Positions 11,522-21,501 of a stretch of DNA of 64,000 nucleotides are shown one piece after another. Position numbers and translations under genes: made by a program. The notes beneath the pieces are model-generated. The model ran no database searches, was not told where the DNA came from, and saw only the letters and a program-made list of their open reading frames with translations. Numbering within the stretch: the first letter of the stretch is position 1; each line of letters begins with the position of its first letter. Origin of the DNA: Paucisalibacillus algeriensis. GTDB taxonomy: Bacteria > Bacillota > Bacilli > Bacillales > Amphibacillaceae. Location of the stretch: contig NZ_CBYO010000020.1 of the NCBI RefSeq assembly GCF_000577245.1, forward strand, positions 1-64,000, given 5' to 3'.

Positions 11522-13504
11522 TTAATTGTTCTTCTCTTCTTGATCTTCTTCAATTTCTTTGTGAAGTTTATCATCGGCTTTCTCCTTGGCTTCGTCAAAA
11601 GAGTCCACAGATTCATCGTCCTTCTTAGAGGTAATATTTACTTTAACATCCTTATCCGCTTTTTCTTCCACGTAATCTTCTGGGTCAGGAAGAACACCAT
11701 CTTCGAATAGAGACTTGATTTGTCTTGCATCTAATGTCTCAACATCTAGAAGAGTTTGTGCGATTAGTTCAAGTTTATCGCGATTCTCCGTAAGGATAGT
11801 TTTTGCACGATCATAACAGTGGTTAATAAAGTTTTGCATTTCTTGATCAATGTCATGAGCAATTGCATCACTATAATTCTGTTCGTTATTAATATCTCTT
11901 CCAAGGAAAACTTCTCCACCACCACTACTATATTGTAGAGGTCCAAGTTTATCACTCATACCATACTCGGTAATCATTTTACGTGCAATGCTAGTAGCAC
12001 GTTGGAAATCATTCGATGCACCAGTGCTTACTTCACCAAAGACAATTTCTTCGGCTACACGGCCACCTAAAAGACCTGTGATTTTATCGAATAGCTCCGG
12101 CTTAGTCATGAAGTAACGGTCTTCTTTTGGAAGCATAACGGCATAACCACCAGCTTGCCCACGAGGAACAATCGTTACCTTATGAACGATATCAGCATCG
12201 TCGAGCACCATACCAATAATTGTATGTCCGCTTTCATGATATGCAACGATATTACGTTCTTTCTCGGATACAACTCTGTTCTTTTTAGCAGGACCAGCAA
12301 TTACACGGTCAATTGCTTCATCCACATCTAACATGTCAACTTCCTTCTTATCTCGACGAGCCGCAACTAGTGCTGCTTCATTCAGAAGGTTTTCTAAGTC
12401 AGCTCCTGAAAAACCAGGTGTGCGCATAGCGATCGTTTTAAGATCAACAGAAGCATCTAAAGGTTTGTTTCTAGCATGAACTTTAAGGACTTCTTGACGA
12501 CCTTTTACATCTGGACGGTCAACTGTTATTTGTCTGTCAAAGCGTCCTGGACGAAGAAGTGCTGGATCTAAAATATCTGGTCGGTTTGTTGCAGCGATAA
12601 TAATGATACCTTCATTTGCTCCAAAACCATCCATTTCAACAAGTAACTGGTTTAATGTTTGCTCACGCTCGTCATGACCACCACCAAGACCCGCACCACG
12701 CTGACGACCTACTGCATCAATTTCATCGATAAATATAATACAAGGTGCATTTTTCTTAGCATTTTCGAATAAATCACGTACACGTGAAGCACCGACACCA
12801 ACAAACATCTCTACAAAGTCAGAACCACTGATAGAGAAGAATGGAACACCCGCTTCACCTGCAACCGCACGTGCAAGTAGTGTTTTACCTGTTCCTGGAG
12901 GTCCAACTAGTAGTACCCCTTTTGGAATTCTTGCCCCAATTGCAGAGAATTTACGTGGGTCTTTCAGAAACTCAACTACTTCCACTAATTCCTGTTTCTC
13001 TTCATCTGCACCCGCTACATCCGTAAAGCGAACTTTTTTCTTTTCTTCGCTATACATTTTCGCCTTACTTTTACCAAAGTTCATAACACGGCCGCCGCCG
13101 CCACCTTGTGCTTGACTAAGTAAGAAGAAGAATAAAAGTCCAATGATTAAAAATGGAATCATCGTTGTTAGAAGCGTAACCCAAATACTTGGCTGATCCA
13201 TTGGTTCCACTTTCATGAGACTTTGCTCACGTGCAATAGTCGTAATATCAGCGACAATTTCTTCATTATTAGGTACTTGTGCGACAAACTGTTTGTCATC
13301 ACTTAGCTTACCTGTAATACGCATAATTCCATTAACAGGCTGCATCGTCATTTCTTTAACTTCACCTGTTTCAAGTGATTGCATAAACTTCTGAACATCT
13401 AGTTCTTCTGCTTGTTCATTCTGGCCACTTAATAAGCTAATCACAGCTATAATAACCAAAAATATGATTAAGTAAAAAAACGCACTACGAAATACTCGGT
13501 TCAT
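11522..13504 (-). CDS. ftsH: ATP-dependent zinc metalloprotease FtsH
   Basis: Membrane-bound AAA+ protease that degrades membrane and regulatory proteins. The 660-residue protein has transmembrane helices at about 7-25 and 107-130. The AAA module carries Walker A GPPGTGKT (201-208), Walker [12 protein letters not shown] and the second region of homology around [22 protein letters not shown]. The M41 protease site is HESGH near residue 424. The C-terminal tail is acidic, lysine-rich and low in complexity. In B. subtilis FtsH is needed for sporulation. The neighbours hprT and tilS match the usual order. Confidence 0.98.
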   Translation of the reverse strand: MNRVFRSAFFYLIIFLVIIAVISLLSGQNEQAEELDVQKFMQSLETGEVKEMTMQPVNGIMRITGKLSDDKQFVAQVPNNEEIVADITTIAREQSLMKVEPMDQPSIWVTLLTTMIPFLIIGLLFFFLLSQAQGGGGGRVMNFGKSKAKMYSEEKKKVRFTDVAGADEEKQELVEVVEFLKDPRKFSAIGARIPKGVLLVGPPGTGKTLLARAVAGEAGVPFFSISGSDFVEMFVGVGASRVRDLFENAKKNAPCIIFIDEIDAVGRQRGAGLGGGHDEREQTLNQLLVEMDGFGANEGIIIIAATNRPDILDPALLRPGRFDRQITVDRPDVKGRQEVLKVHARNKPLDASVDLKTIAMRTPGFSGADLENLLNEAALVAARRDKKEVDMLDVDEAIDRVIAGPAKKNRVVSEKERNIVAYHESGHTIIGMVLDDADIVHKVTIVPRGQAGGYAVMLPKEDRYFMTKPELFDKITGLLGGRVAEEIVFGEVSTGASNDFQRATSIARKMITEYGMSDKLGPLQYSSGGGEVFLGRDINNEQNYSDAIAHDIDQEMQNFINHCYDRAKTILTENRDKLELIAQTLLDVETLDARQIKSLFEDGVLPDPEDYVEEKADKDVKVNITSKKDDESVDSFDEAKEKADDKLHKEIEEDQEEKNN

Positions 13505-13540
13505 TGCCTACCTCCTCCCAAACGGGAAAAACTATTAACA

Positions 13541-13570
13541 ATAGTATCATATAAAATTTAAATTTTTCAA
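13541..13570 (-). promoter_or_regulatory. ftsH promoter (sigma-A)
   Basis: On the minus strand TTGAAA (13565-13570) and TACTAT (13541-13546) are separated by 18 bases, followed by GGAGGAGG before the ATG at 13504. Confidence 0.6.
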
Positions 13571-13615
13571 CTAATTGCTCCCCACATTCGGAACAACAGC
13601 TAACGTGTCTTTTAA

Positions 13616-14164
13616 TTATTCTTCTCCACCATAAATTTCTGGCTTTAGGACACCTATATATGGTAAGTTACGGTACTTTTCATCATAGTCTAGCCCATAT
13701 CCTACAACAAATTCATCTGGCACTTCAAATCCTACTAAATCTGCCTTAATATCTGCTGTACGACCAGATGGCTTATCGAGCAACGTAACAATCTTTACAG
13801 ATTTTGCTTGACGATATTTAAATAAATCAACTAAATATCGTAGTGTATTACCACTATCGATAATGTCTTCAATGATTAACAAATCACGACCCTCTACCTT
13901 CGTATTAAGGTCTTTTAATATCTTTACTTCCCCTGAAGATTTGGTGTTAGTACCACCGTAACTAGAAACATCCATAAAGTCCATTTCCAAGTGGGTGTGT
14001 ACTTGTCTTAATACATCAGACATAAATGGCAATGCACCCTTTAAGACGCCGATAACTAACGGAAAGCGTCCTTCATATTCCTCTGTTAGTTTCGCCCCAA
14101 TTTCTTTACACTTTGCTGCAATTTCTTCTTCTGTAACGAGTATCTTTTTTATTTCGTTATGCAA
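13616..14164 (-). CDS. hprT: Hypoxanthine phosphoribosyltransferase
   Basis: Salvages hypoxanthine and guanine to IMP and GMP with PRPP. The 182-residue protein has the PRPP loop [14 protein letters not shown], the flexible-loop DVSSYGG segment and the purine-binding [21 protein letters not shown] near the C terminus. It lies 23 bases after tilS and was probably transcribed with it. In B. subtilis HprT also binds TilS and helps regulate ftsH; that link is known from the family and cannot be seen here. Confidence 0.97.
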   Translation of the reverse strand: MHNEIKKILVTEEEIAAKCKEIGAKLTEEYEGRFPLVIGVLKGALPFMSDVLRQVHTHLEMDFMDVSSYGGTNTKSSGEVKILKDLNTKVEGRDLLIIEDIIDSGNTLRYLVDLFKYRQAKSVKIVTLLDKPSGRTADIKADLVGFEVPDEFVVGYGLDYDEKYRNLPYIGVLKPEIYGGEE

Positions 14165-14187
14165 ATAAAACCCTCCTACAAATTACC

Positions 14188-15573
14188 TTATTCATAATAA
14201 AGCTGTATATATGAGGAACTTTTTTGGTTTGGTATTGGATCTCTTTTTTTTAAACCAACAAGCCAAAGTATATCCCCATTATTATCCGTTACAATTGGCC
14301 AACTATTCCGATCTTGTATGGGTATTTTTGCATCGATAAAAATATCTTTCAACTTTTTACTTCCGTTTAACCCCTTCCAACTCATTCGATCGCCATCACG
14401 ACGTGTTCGAATATGTAAAGGAAGCATAATATCACTTTGCAAACATATATATGTATTTTCATTTTGACTAGTGAATTCATGTTGATATCTAGCTATCAAT
14501 TTGTTGCCATTTGGTAATAACACTTCACCGGGCACATTTAGGACCTCATGGAAATTAGGCAATTTTTTCTCTGCTTCTTGGAAATAAAAGATAAGTTTAT
14601 TATATGCTTTTTCTACCTTTAAATGACGGGGAAAATCAATTTGTACATTACGTTTATCTTTGGCCAATAACGATAGTAATTGTTCCTCGTGGACATATGA
14701 TAAATCCTTAGGCAAATCATTATGATATAGATATTTTAATATTAGATGATAGACACGCCTTTGTAAAGCAGATGCACGTGATACAAAGTCATCAATTTTA
14801 AACGTAGCTGTGATCGGATTTCCTTCTAATTGAACAACTTCCTTAAACATCTTTTTCGCTTCCAATTGTAGAAAATCCTCATCCGCTTCCAGTGATTCAC
14901 TCAAATGTTGGATCGTTTTATGTAAGTTCCCGTTTTTACTTTTTAATAATGGCAGTACTTTTATTCGGTAAAAATTACGAGTATAATCAACACTTGCATT
15001 AGAAGGGTCAATTCTTGGGACAATACCATTAATCTGACAATAGTTTTCAAGCTCTTTTTTTGTCACACATAATAGTGGTCTAATAATAACCCCACCAGCA
15101 AATTCTCTTTTTACAGGCATACCTGAGAAGAATCTAGAATCCGCTGAACGAACCATCTTCATTAACATGGTTTCTGCTTGATCATCACCATGATGACCAA
15201 AGGCTAGATAATCTGCCTGTAAATGCTTCATTTGGTCAGCAAAAAAATCATACCTTAGCTTTCTCGCAGCAATTTGTGTTCCGATATGTTCATTCTTCTT
15301 ATAGCCCATAACATCGACTGAGGTTCCAATAAATTCTATATCCCATTCTTGGCACATTTTTTCCACATATTCAAGGTCCTCTTTACTTTCCTCTCCTCTT
15401 AATTGATGATCGACAGAGAGCGCAATCAACCTTAAGTTCCATTCGACTTGAATGGACTTAAAAAAATGTAGGAGTGCCATTGAATCTGGACCACCAGATA
15501 CTGCTACTAAGACAGTTGTATCCGGTAATAATAATTGATGCTTTTTGATAAAATCTGTCACAACATCCTTCAC
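14188..15573 (-). CDS. tilS: tRNA(Ile)-lysidine synthetase
   Basis: Converts C34 of the minor tRNA-Ile (CAU) to lysidine so that it reads AUA. The 461-residue protein has the PP-loop SGGPDS at residues 26-31 in its ATP-pyrophosphatase domain, the conserved FGHHGDDQAETMLM segment, and the C-terminal TilS domains with RTRRDGDRM. Its length is normal. It lies between yabT and hprT as in B. subtilis. Confidence 0.96.
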   Translation of the reverse strand: MKDVVTDFIKKHQLLLPDTTVLVAVSGGPDSMALLHFFKSIQVEWNLRLIALSVDHQLRGEESKEDLEYVEKMCQEWDIEFIGTSVDVMGYKKNEHIGTQIAARKLRYDFFADQMKHLQADYLAFGHHGDDQAETMLMKMVRSADSRFFSGMPVKREFAGGVIIRPLLCVTKKELENYCQINGIVPRIDPSNASVDYTRNFYRIKVLPLLKSKNGNLHKTIQHLSESLEADEDFLQLEAKKMFKEVVQLEGNPITATFKIDDFVSRASALQRRVYHLILKYLYHNDLPKDLSYVHEEQLLSLLAKDKRNVQIDFPRHLKVEKAYNKLIFYFQEAEKKLPNFHEVLNVPGEVLLPNGNKLIARYQHEFTSQNENTYICLQSDIMLPLHIRTRRDGDRMSWKGLNGSKKLKDIFIDAKIPIQDRNSWPIVTDNNGDILWLVGLKKRDPIPNQKSSSYIQLYYE

Positions 15574-15634
15574 TAAACGTCCACCCTCTTAATTACTGCT
15601 TACCACTTCATTTTAACACAGAACCATTATGCTA

Positions 15635-16561
15635 TTAAGGAATTAATAGTGAGGATAAATAGTACCCAAGTGCAATTAATAAGAAACCTATTGACTCCAT
15701 TGCGAGTGGAGGATTGTCGTGTTTTCTTTTAGTGGGAGTTTGTGGTTTCCTCTGCAAATCATATATTACTGATGTTATTTCTTGCTTCATTTCATCACTT
15801 GTTTGATATTTCCCTGTTAACGCCTTTTTAAAACAATCTTCATACGGACGAAGTGCCTTTACATCATTAATCTTCTTAAATAGTGTTGTTTGTGGATTTG
15901 ACCCTTTTGGAAAATGTTTAGGATAGAAAACACTCACGAATACCATTACTAACGCAAATAAGTCATAGCTCGGTTCAGCTTTTCTTGTGCCTAACCCCCA
16001 ATACCCTCGGTCATAGAATTCTGTATACTCTTTTATCGCTCTACCTATCTGTGTCGTTCCTCCAACATCAATCCAGCGAAGTCGTGTAGGTGAGCCTGTT
16101 ACGAGTAAATTATCAACCTTTAAGTCGCCGAATACCCATCCAGACTGATGCAAGCTGTCCAAATCCTCTAAAAGTTGCAGCATAAACACTCCAATCCATT
16201 CATTACCATTCTGTTTCATAAATTCTGGGAGTGCTCTTCCATGAATATACTCCATTACATAGAATGAGAATGTCTGTCCGAGGGGTGTCACCCAATCATC
16301 AACATCCAATAAAGAAGGTCCAAGACTCTTTCCTTGGACCTTCCCTAGTGATTTCAACACATTAACCTCCATCGTAATAGAAGTACTTATATCACTTATC
16401 TTTAATGCTGCTTTTCTACCATTTGCATCACATAGATAAACCGATCCTATTGCACCATTTCCTAACTTACGAATGATTACATAACGTTTTTGATGCCACT
16501 TTCCAGTTAGAGTCACCCCAGGTCTTAGAAAAGAATCATGCGTTTTCAATGTCTTGTTCAT
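15635..16561 (-). CDS. yabT: Serine/threonine protein kinase YabT
   Basis: A 308-residue Hanks-type kinase. ATP-binding features GNGAIGSVYL and AALKISD, the catalytic loop FGDLKVDNLL (with Asp), and the metal-binding position WIDVGG are present. Classical HRD and DFG are altered to FGD and DVG, as in YabT-type kinases. A C-terminal hydrophobic helix (about 290-307) anchors it. In B. subtilis YabT is activated by DNA, phosphorylates RecA and acts in spore development. It overlaps yabS by 26 bases, so the two are coupled. Confidence 0.9.
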   Translation of the reverse strand: MNKTLKTHDSFLRPGVTLTGKWHQKRYVIIRKLGNGAIGSVYLCDANGRKAALKISDISTSITMEVNVLKSLGKVQGKSLGPSLLDVDDWVTPLGQTFSFYVMEYIHGRALPEFMKQNGNEWIGVFMLQLLEDLDSLHQSGWVFGDLKVDNLLVTGSPTRLRWIDVGGTTQIGRAIKEYTEFYDRGYWGLGTRKAEPSYDLFALVMVFVSVFYPKHFPKGSNPQTTLFKKINDVKALRPYEDCFKKALTGKYQTSDEMKQEITSVIYDLQRKPQTPTKRKHDNPPLAMESIGFLLIALGYYLSSLLIP

Positions 16562-17270
16562 GATTATTTCTGAAGCTCCTTAGCAAGCTTTTTTTACCAA
16601 ATTGATACATTGCCTCTCGAATAGCTGGACCTGTTGGAGTAATCCCTCCACTAGTAAGCTTTGGAAATACCGATGACATCGTATCAAGTCTTGGAGACCA
16701 GTCTAGTACTTTATCAATATCCTTACGTTTTCCTGGGAAATTATAAATAGCGAAACGGTTTCTCCCTACCCTGGAATTCAAACTAATAGACAAATCAATT
16801 AAAGCTTCCTTAACCGTTGGTAATTTATCATGCATACTTGCACTAGTATCAATTAGAACTAATACTTCTAGATCACTTGTCTCACCTAAGTCCTCGACCA
16901 CTTCCATGATTTCCCCACGCTTTTCTGGATCTAAATCTTCCATTGTTTGTTCTTTGCCGAGAATTTGTTTTAGTTCCAAATTGACTAACCCCTGCAAGGT
17001 CTGGGTCATCCCTTGCTTCGTTACCATTTGTACAGTTTGGGATAATGCTTGCTTATAAACTAACTGACTTACACCACCACCAGATAGTGCAATTTCTTCG
17101 ACTTCTTGTAAGCCTTCTGGTTCTTCTGTTTGGTCATCTTCTAAAATACCAATAACATTGACTGTAATTCCTTGTTGATGTGCCAAAGCTGCAGTTGCCG
17201 CTGGGTCCTCTCCTTTATTAGAACACCCATCCGTAATTAATAGAATTTGCTTTAAAGTCCCCTTCTTCAA
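16536..17270 (-). CDS. yabS: YabS, von Willebrand factor A domain protein
   Basis: A 244-residue protein with a vWA fold. The MIDAS motif DTSAS appears in LEVLVLIDTSASM, with a later Thr and Asp. The N-terminal part, ILLITDGCSNKGEDPAATAA, looks like another vWA segment. The start is a TTG at 17270, chosen because GGAGGTG lies six bases upstream; a longer frame to 17309 lacks support. It sits between spoIIE and yabT, as in B. subtilis. Its role is unknown, but the location and coupling to yabT suggest a sporulation-linked function. Confidence 0.85.
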   Translation of the reverse strand: MKKGTLKQILLITDGCSNKGEDPAATAALAHQQGITVNVIGILEDDQTEEPEGLQEVEEIALSGGGVSQLVYKQALSQTVQMVTKQGMTQTLQGLVNLELKQILGKEQTMEDLDPEKRGEIMEVVEDLGETSDLEVLVLIDTSASMHDKLPTVKEALIDLSISLNSRVGRNRFAIYNFPGKRKDIDKVLDWSPRLDTMSSVFPKLTSGGITPTGPAIREAMYQFGKKSLLRSFRNNHEQDIENA

Positions 17271-17368
17271 TACGAACACCTCCAGATTAATCATTACCAT
17301 CATCGACAAAAATAATTGGAAATATACATAAAAGAAGGGGGCTATACATTATAGAATAAGGAATCTAG

Positions 17369-19819
17369 TTAAACAGTGGCTTTGGTTTGATAGATTGGGA
17401 AAGTTGCCCACTCTGGAATATTCTTTTTCACCTTAGCAACAAGCACCGTCATATCATCTTCTATTTCACCTGACCTTGTTCGAATTACTTCTTCCAATAA
17501 TAAATCCGCTATTTCTTGTGGGTTGTCCGTTTCCATTTCTCGAATCTTTCGTTTTAACCAGATATCGGTATTTTCCACATGTTTTGGTCCATCAAAAATG
17601 CCATCACTCATCATAATTAAGAGATCCTCTGACTGTAATTGTTCATTAACAATATCCACTTCAAATTCACGAATAATTCCCATCGGCAAATTACTTGCTT
17701 CAATTTTTAACAATTGATCCCCACGCTTTACAAAACTAGGGGTTGAGCCTATTTTTAAAAATCTTACAAAGGCATTGTGTAAATTGATAACTGCTAAGTC
17801 AAGTGTCGCAAACATTTCATCGGTTGTTCGCAAAGCTAAAATAGAATTAATAGATTTTATAGCCACCTTTTCCGGTATACCGGTCTGTAAGATTTGTTGA
17901 AGTAACCTAAGTGTTTCCTTACTTTCTTCGTTAGCTCGTACTCCATTGCCCATCCCATCACTGATAGCCATTGCATATTTACCTTCACCAAGCTCAATCA
18001 TCGTATAACTATCCCCAGACACTATGCCGCCACCCTTTGCGGCATTGGCAACACCAGTTTCAACAGTAAATTCCTTTGCTGATCCAAATGCCAGAAATGA
18101 ATAACCATTTGGAAACGGCGATATCTCCTCTTGTTTAACAACAATGGTTTCATTTAATATATCGGATAGAACCGGTGCAATGAGCTTAGCACCTTCGCCA
18201 TGGTAATCATAAAAAGATGCTGTCATTTCAATATCTACATTCCCCTTATCCAGTCGATAGACATCTAATTTTTCTAATTCGATTCCAATAGATTTTAAGG
18301 CATGGCTAATCTGTATCTCCTGGTTTTCATGCTGTTCTCTTTCTTTTAAAATTTCCTTAGCGAAGTCCTCCATTACATCGGAAACACCTTGTAATTGCTC
18401 CGCAACAAGTTTCTTACTTTCAAAAACTTGTCTTCTAAGTTTACGATTTGCTTCAAAATAAGATATTTCCTCATTCATCGTATCCATCACTTTACGAGAT
18501 TTAATACAATGGTTCTCAAACTCCTTTACTAGCTTTCTACCTGGTTCATTCCCGATTTCTATATCTTTTTTCAGCTCCCCCATTAAGGCATAGGTTGTAT
18601 CAAATTGTTGTTGCCAGCACCGTTCCTTCATAAAACAAGATTGGCATGTTTTTTCGGTCACATTACTTAAAAAGTAATCCGTTTCCCGCTGTGCTTCTTC
18701 TTCTTCCAAAGAGTAATTTTCTGCAGTACTAAAGCTTTTGGATAAAGCTTCAAAAACCTCGGAAAATTGTTCCACTCTTTTAGCCGTTACATTACGGATC
18801 TTTTGTAAATATTGTTGCTGTTCATTGGCATGTTCCTCTGTCCCTGGAATATATCGTGACAATTGCGTAAACCAACTGGCAGGCGTTATAAGGAATAGTA
18901 GAATTGCAATTGACGATTCTATTAAAGAAGGTATGAGTGAGTTGGAGTCTCCATAGATTCCTACTAAGAACGTTCCAACTAATAAACCAGCACCAACACC
19001 TATTTTTTTCCCTTCCTTTAGCAATCCTCCAAGTAAACCAGAAAAAGCAAGCAGACTCATTTGATAAAGATTTGCAACATTTGCTAATGATAATATTAAT
19101 CCCACAACAACCCCAACAGTTGATCCGATTGATGCTCCACCAACAAAAGCGAATATTAATACAAAGTATCTAGATAACACTTGCTCCACCTGTGCCCCGT
19201 AAACTTCCCAGCCCACTGTTCCTGTGAGGATAGAGGCAATTAAAATGATCATGCAAACAATTTCTTCATTTTTTAATGTTGGGCGATATCTTTTTTGAGA
19301 CAACAATGGGACACTCTGCATAAATATTAGTACAAGGACTGTACCAAGTATTCCTTCAACGAATATAAGCATCCATTCGTAGGATGTAAGTTGTCCATTG
19401 ATAGAGTAAAGAAAAATCCTTGGTCCTACTGTTGCCAGAAACACAAAGATTGGAATCTTCGTTTGATGACCTTTTAGGTTCTTGAAAATGGCACTCATTA
19501 TAATAAAGAAAAACATTGCAATCCCAACAAATAACCCATGTGACAATGAAATGGTAAACGCACCTGCCATCGTCGCAAGTAGTGTTTTAGCTGCTTTATC
19601 CTTATGCATAAACCATAATGTTGCCAAAAAGGCAACAGCAAATGGCGACACAACCGACAAGATAATAGCCCGTCCCAATAAAAATCCTACAAAAACATAT
19701 AGCCATCCATGATCAAGTAAAATCCTTTTCCCCCCGGTATATATTCTCGTTCGAATGTTTTCAATAAATGTTCCTTCTACACCTATTGCTTTTGGCTGGG
19801 CTCCTTGAACTGACTCCAT
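17369..19819 (-). CDS. spoIIE: Stage II sporulation protein E (serine phosphatase)
   Basis: Dephosphorylates SpoIIAA-P to release sigma-F in the forespore and takes part in polar septum formation. The 816-residue protein has about ten N-terminal membrane helices (residues 38-330). A coiled regulatory region with a cysteine cluster CQSCFMKERCWQQ follows near 395. The C-terminal PP2C phosphatase has metal-binding Asp in AISDGMGNGVRA and MMSDGIFDGP. Length is normal (B. subtilis about 827). It heads the spoIIE-yabS-yabT group. Confidence 0.97.
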   Translation of the reverse strand: MESVQGAQPKAIGVEGTFIENIRTRIYTGGKRILLDHGWLYVFVGFLLGRAIILSVVSPFAVAFLATLWFMHKDKAAKTLLATMAGAFTISLSHGLFVGIAMFFFIIMSAIFKNLKGHQTKIPIFVFLATVGPRIFLYSINGQLTSYEWMLIFVEGILGTVLVLIFMQSVPLLSQKRYRPTLKNEEIVCMIILIASILTGTVGWEVYGAQVEQVLSRYFVLIFAFVGGASIGSTVGVVVGLILSLANVANLYQMSLLAFSGLLGGLLKEGKKIGVGAGLLVGTFLVGIYGDSNSLIPSLIESSIAILLFLITPASWFTQLSRYIPGTEEHANEQQQYLQKIRNVTAKRVEQFSEVFEALSKSFSTAENYSLEEEEAQRETDYFLSNVTEKTCQSCFMKERCWQQQFDTTYALMGELKKDIEIGNEPGRKLVKEFENHCIKSRKVMDTMNEEISYFEANRKLRRQVFESKKLVAEQLQGVSDVMEDFAKEILKEREQHENQEIQISHALKSIGIELEKLDVYRLDKGNVDIEMTASFYDYHGEGAKLIAPVLSDILNETIVVKQEEISPFPNGYSFLAFGSAKEFTVETGVANAAKGGGIVSGDSYTMIELGEGKYAMAISDGMGNGVRANEESKETLRLLQQILQTGIPEKVAIKSINSILALRTTDEMFATLDLAVINLHNAFVRFLKIGSTPSFVKRGDQLLKIEASNLPMGIIREFEVDIVNEQLQSEDLLIMMSDGIFDGPKHVENTDIWLKRKIREMETDNPQEIADLLLEEVIRTRSGEIEDDMTVLVAKVKKNIPEWATFPIYQTKATV

Positions 19820-19839
19820 TCAACCACTCCTCTTTGACA

Positions 19840-20000
19840 GTTATTATTTATTACTCTTTGTATATTGGGTTCTAACGGACAGATTGCTGGCATATATTAT
19901 TCTTATGGACAATACTCTTTCGTAACAGTAAACCACAAATAGTATTTATTTTTTGTCAAAACAAGAAGATAAAATCAATAAATCGTTCGACTGAAATCTA
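19840..20000 (-). promoter_or_regulatory. spoIIE control region
   Basis: A long gap upstream of spoIIE. On the minus strand it holds AGTCGAA (19984-19990) and TTTTGACAAAA (about 19951-19961), both like Spo0A boxes (TGTCGAA). An AT-rich GAATAATATATG near 19890 could hold the -10. In B. subtilis this promoter uses sigma-A with an unusual spacer and is activated by Spo0A-P. I cannot fix the hexamers. Confidence 0.35.
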
Positions 20001-20123
20001 GTATGTGGTAGGAGTTTCTACATAATCTTTATTTATGTGTATTCTTTTTGTCAGAGAACGTCATGATGACGAAATGTAGAATTTTAAGATGGAGCAATTC
20101 TCGTATAAAATATGAATCATTTC

Positions 20124-20154
20124 AAAACAAAAAAGCTACCCACTGGGAGTAGCT
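20124..20154 (-). terminator. Terminator of the DinB-family gene
   Basis: AGCTAC...GTAGCT forms a short GC-containing stem overlapping the stop codon at 20153-20155, followed on the minus strand by TTTTTGTTTTG. Confidence 0.65.
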
Positions 20155-20611
20155 ATACAAATCTTTTTAAATATTGAATTGCTGCGGCGTGTAAACCTTC
20201 ATGATATATCGTACGGGTTAACACTTGTTCAATGGTGTACATTCCCATTTCGGTAGGTTCAAACTCTTCTTCTATACGGTCTCCATATTCCTCTTTAATT
20301 TGCATGGGTTGATGTAGTAATAACTTCTTTAGTTCAGCGAAACTTGGTGTGTCTTCTGTGAAATTACTAGGGCTTGTTCCAAAACCAAACCAATTATTAT
20401 ATGTTTTTGTTTGTTCTGACTTTTCCTTTGTTATAGATTCTATCCAAAGCTTTTGATCGAGGTATATATGTCCCAGATTCCATCTAATATTATTATGGAA
20501 CCCATCTGGTATGCTTTCTGCCTCCTCCTCTGAAATCCCTTTGACTAAGCCAAGGGTTTCTTCTCGATAGGCCTCTAGTTGGTTAAATAATATTTCATGA
20601 CGTTTTTCCAC
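20153..20611 (-). CDS. DinB/YfiT-like four-helix metal-binding protein
   Basis: A 152-residue protein of the DinB superfamily. The helical bundle shows the likely metal ligands as His in RWNLGHIYLDQ (about residue 48) and the C-terminal pair in YHEGLHAAAI. Some relatives are thiol-dependent transferases, but substrates here cannot be inferred. It stands alone with its own terminator between spoIIE and the tRNA and is not part of the B. subtilis gene order, so it is probably an accessory insertion. Confidence 0.75.
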   Translation of the reverse strand: MEKRHEILFNQLEAYREETLGLVKGISEEEAESIPDGFHNNIRWNLGHIYLDQKLWIESITKEKSEQTKTYNNWFGFGTSPSNFTEDTPSFAELKKLLLHQPMQIKEEYGDRIEEEFEPTEMGMYTIEQVLTRTIYHEGLHAAAIQYLKRFV

Positions 20612-20684
20612 TACTTCATCCTCCTTTTGTGATTATATTTATTTATTCAATCTTATCAGAAAATATCCTTTTCAATAAAAGATA

Positions 20685-20713
20685 TTGACACAATTTGTTT
20701 CATATTGTATTAT
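20685..20713 (+). promoter_or_regulatory. tRNA-Met promoter (sigma-A)
   Basis: TTGACA (20685-20690) and TATTAT (20708-20713) are 17 bases apart, about 40 bases before the tRNA. Confidence 0.8.
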
Positions 20714-20753
20714 GATTTTTGTTGGCTAAAAGAAATAGCTACATTATAAATAT

Positions 20754-20827
20754 GGCGGCGTAGCTCAGCTGGCGAGAGCGTACGGTTCATACCCGTGAGG
20801 TCGTGGGTTCGATCCCCTCCGCCGCTA
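20754..20827 (+). tRNA. tRNA-Met (CAT), elongator type
   Basis: The 74-base cloverleaf has acceptor GGCGGCG/CGCCGCT with a G-T first pair and a D arm GCTC/GAGC. The anticodon stem TACGG/CCGTG holds loop TTCATAC with anticodon CAT, and the T arm is GTGGG/CCCTC. The 3' CCA is not encoded. The first base pair rules out an initiator tRNA. B. subtilis also has a Met tRNA near spoIIE. The T stem has a T-T opposition at its second pair, which is unusual. Confidence 0.93.
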
Positions 20828-20833
20828 TCAGAC

Positions 20834-20873
20834 AAAAAGCTTGTTATCTATTTTGGATAACAAGCTTTTTTTG
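20834..20873 (+). terminator. Terminator of tRNA-Met
   Basis: A perfect 15-bp stem (20834-20848 with 20856-20870) and a T run directly follow the tRNA. Confidence 0.9.
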
Positions 20874-20881
20874 TTTAATTT

Positions 20882-21327
20882 AGGCTGTTTTCTTAATTAT
20901 TGTTATTATTTGCATAATTGATATAAACTGTGTGGTAACTCAATTACCCCCATAATTAACGAGTATACTGGTACGATACCGCTCCGGCAGAATACTCCGC
21001 TTTCCGCGGGCACGGCCTCAGCCTCCTCGAGGAAAGATCACCTCTGCGGGGTCTTCGGACACGTGCTATTCCCGCAGGAGTCTCCGTATTCTGCCTGCGC
21101 TAGTTTAGTTTTCTAATTATGTGTTGGATTTAAGTGCTACTATTCATATTCACTCTTATCTAGCGAAGGAAATACACGGAGACTCCTGCGGGAGGATAGG
21201 CTTCGGTGAGACCCCGCATTGCGTAAGCGCCAGGAGGCTCACCAGCCACCCGTGGAAAGCGGAGTGTATTTCCGTAGCGGGTATGATGCTCCCAACTATA
21301 AATTATTAGCCGCGCAGTGTCTATCAA
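20882..21327. repeat. Composite MITE-like repeat, copy B
   Basis: It starts with AGGCTGTTTTC (20882) and an inner TTGATAT (20918), and ends with CTATCAA (21321-21327). The outer right terminus is not recognisable. Module Y runs forward at 20986-21095 with end stem GGCAGAATAC/GTATTCTGCC. Module X runs in reverse at 21168-21273 with stem GGAAATACAC/GTGTATTTCC. The sequence is the reverse complement of copy A, with about 45 nearly identical bases beyond module X. No gene is credible inside. Confidence 0.8.
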
Positions 21328-21413
21328 CCTTGGAAATTTTGGGAATAGGGATTTCTTCACTGTTACCACTTTGGGTTTTTGTGATAAATATTGAGGACTA
21401 AGAATAAAAAATA

Positions 21414-21450
21414 AAAAAAAACAGCTACTATTTATAAGTAGCTGTTTTGA
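21414..21450 (-). terminator. Terminator of yabR
   Basis: AAAACAGCTACT pairs with AGTAGCTGTTTT (21418-21429 with 21437-21448), 50 bases after the yabR stop, with an A/T run on each side. Confidence 0.8.
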
Positions 21451-21501
21451 TTCATGCCGTATATTAAATAAACTAGAGCATTATCCGGTAGACAGCATCT
21501 A

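Noticed and set aside
21121-21401. Open frames on both strands near 21.2 kb
   Set aside because: They fall in module X of repeat copy B; the frame comes from GC-rich repeat sequence.
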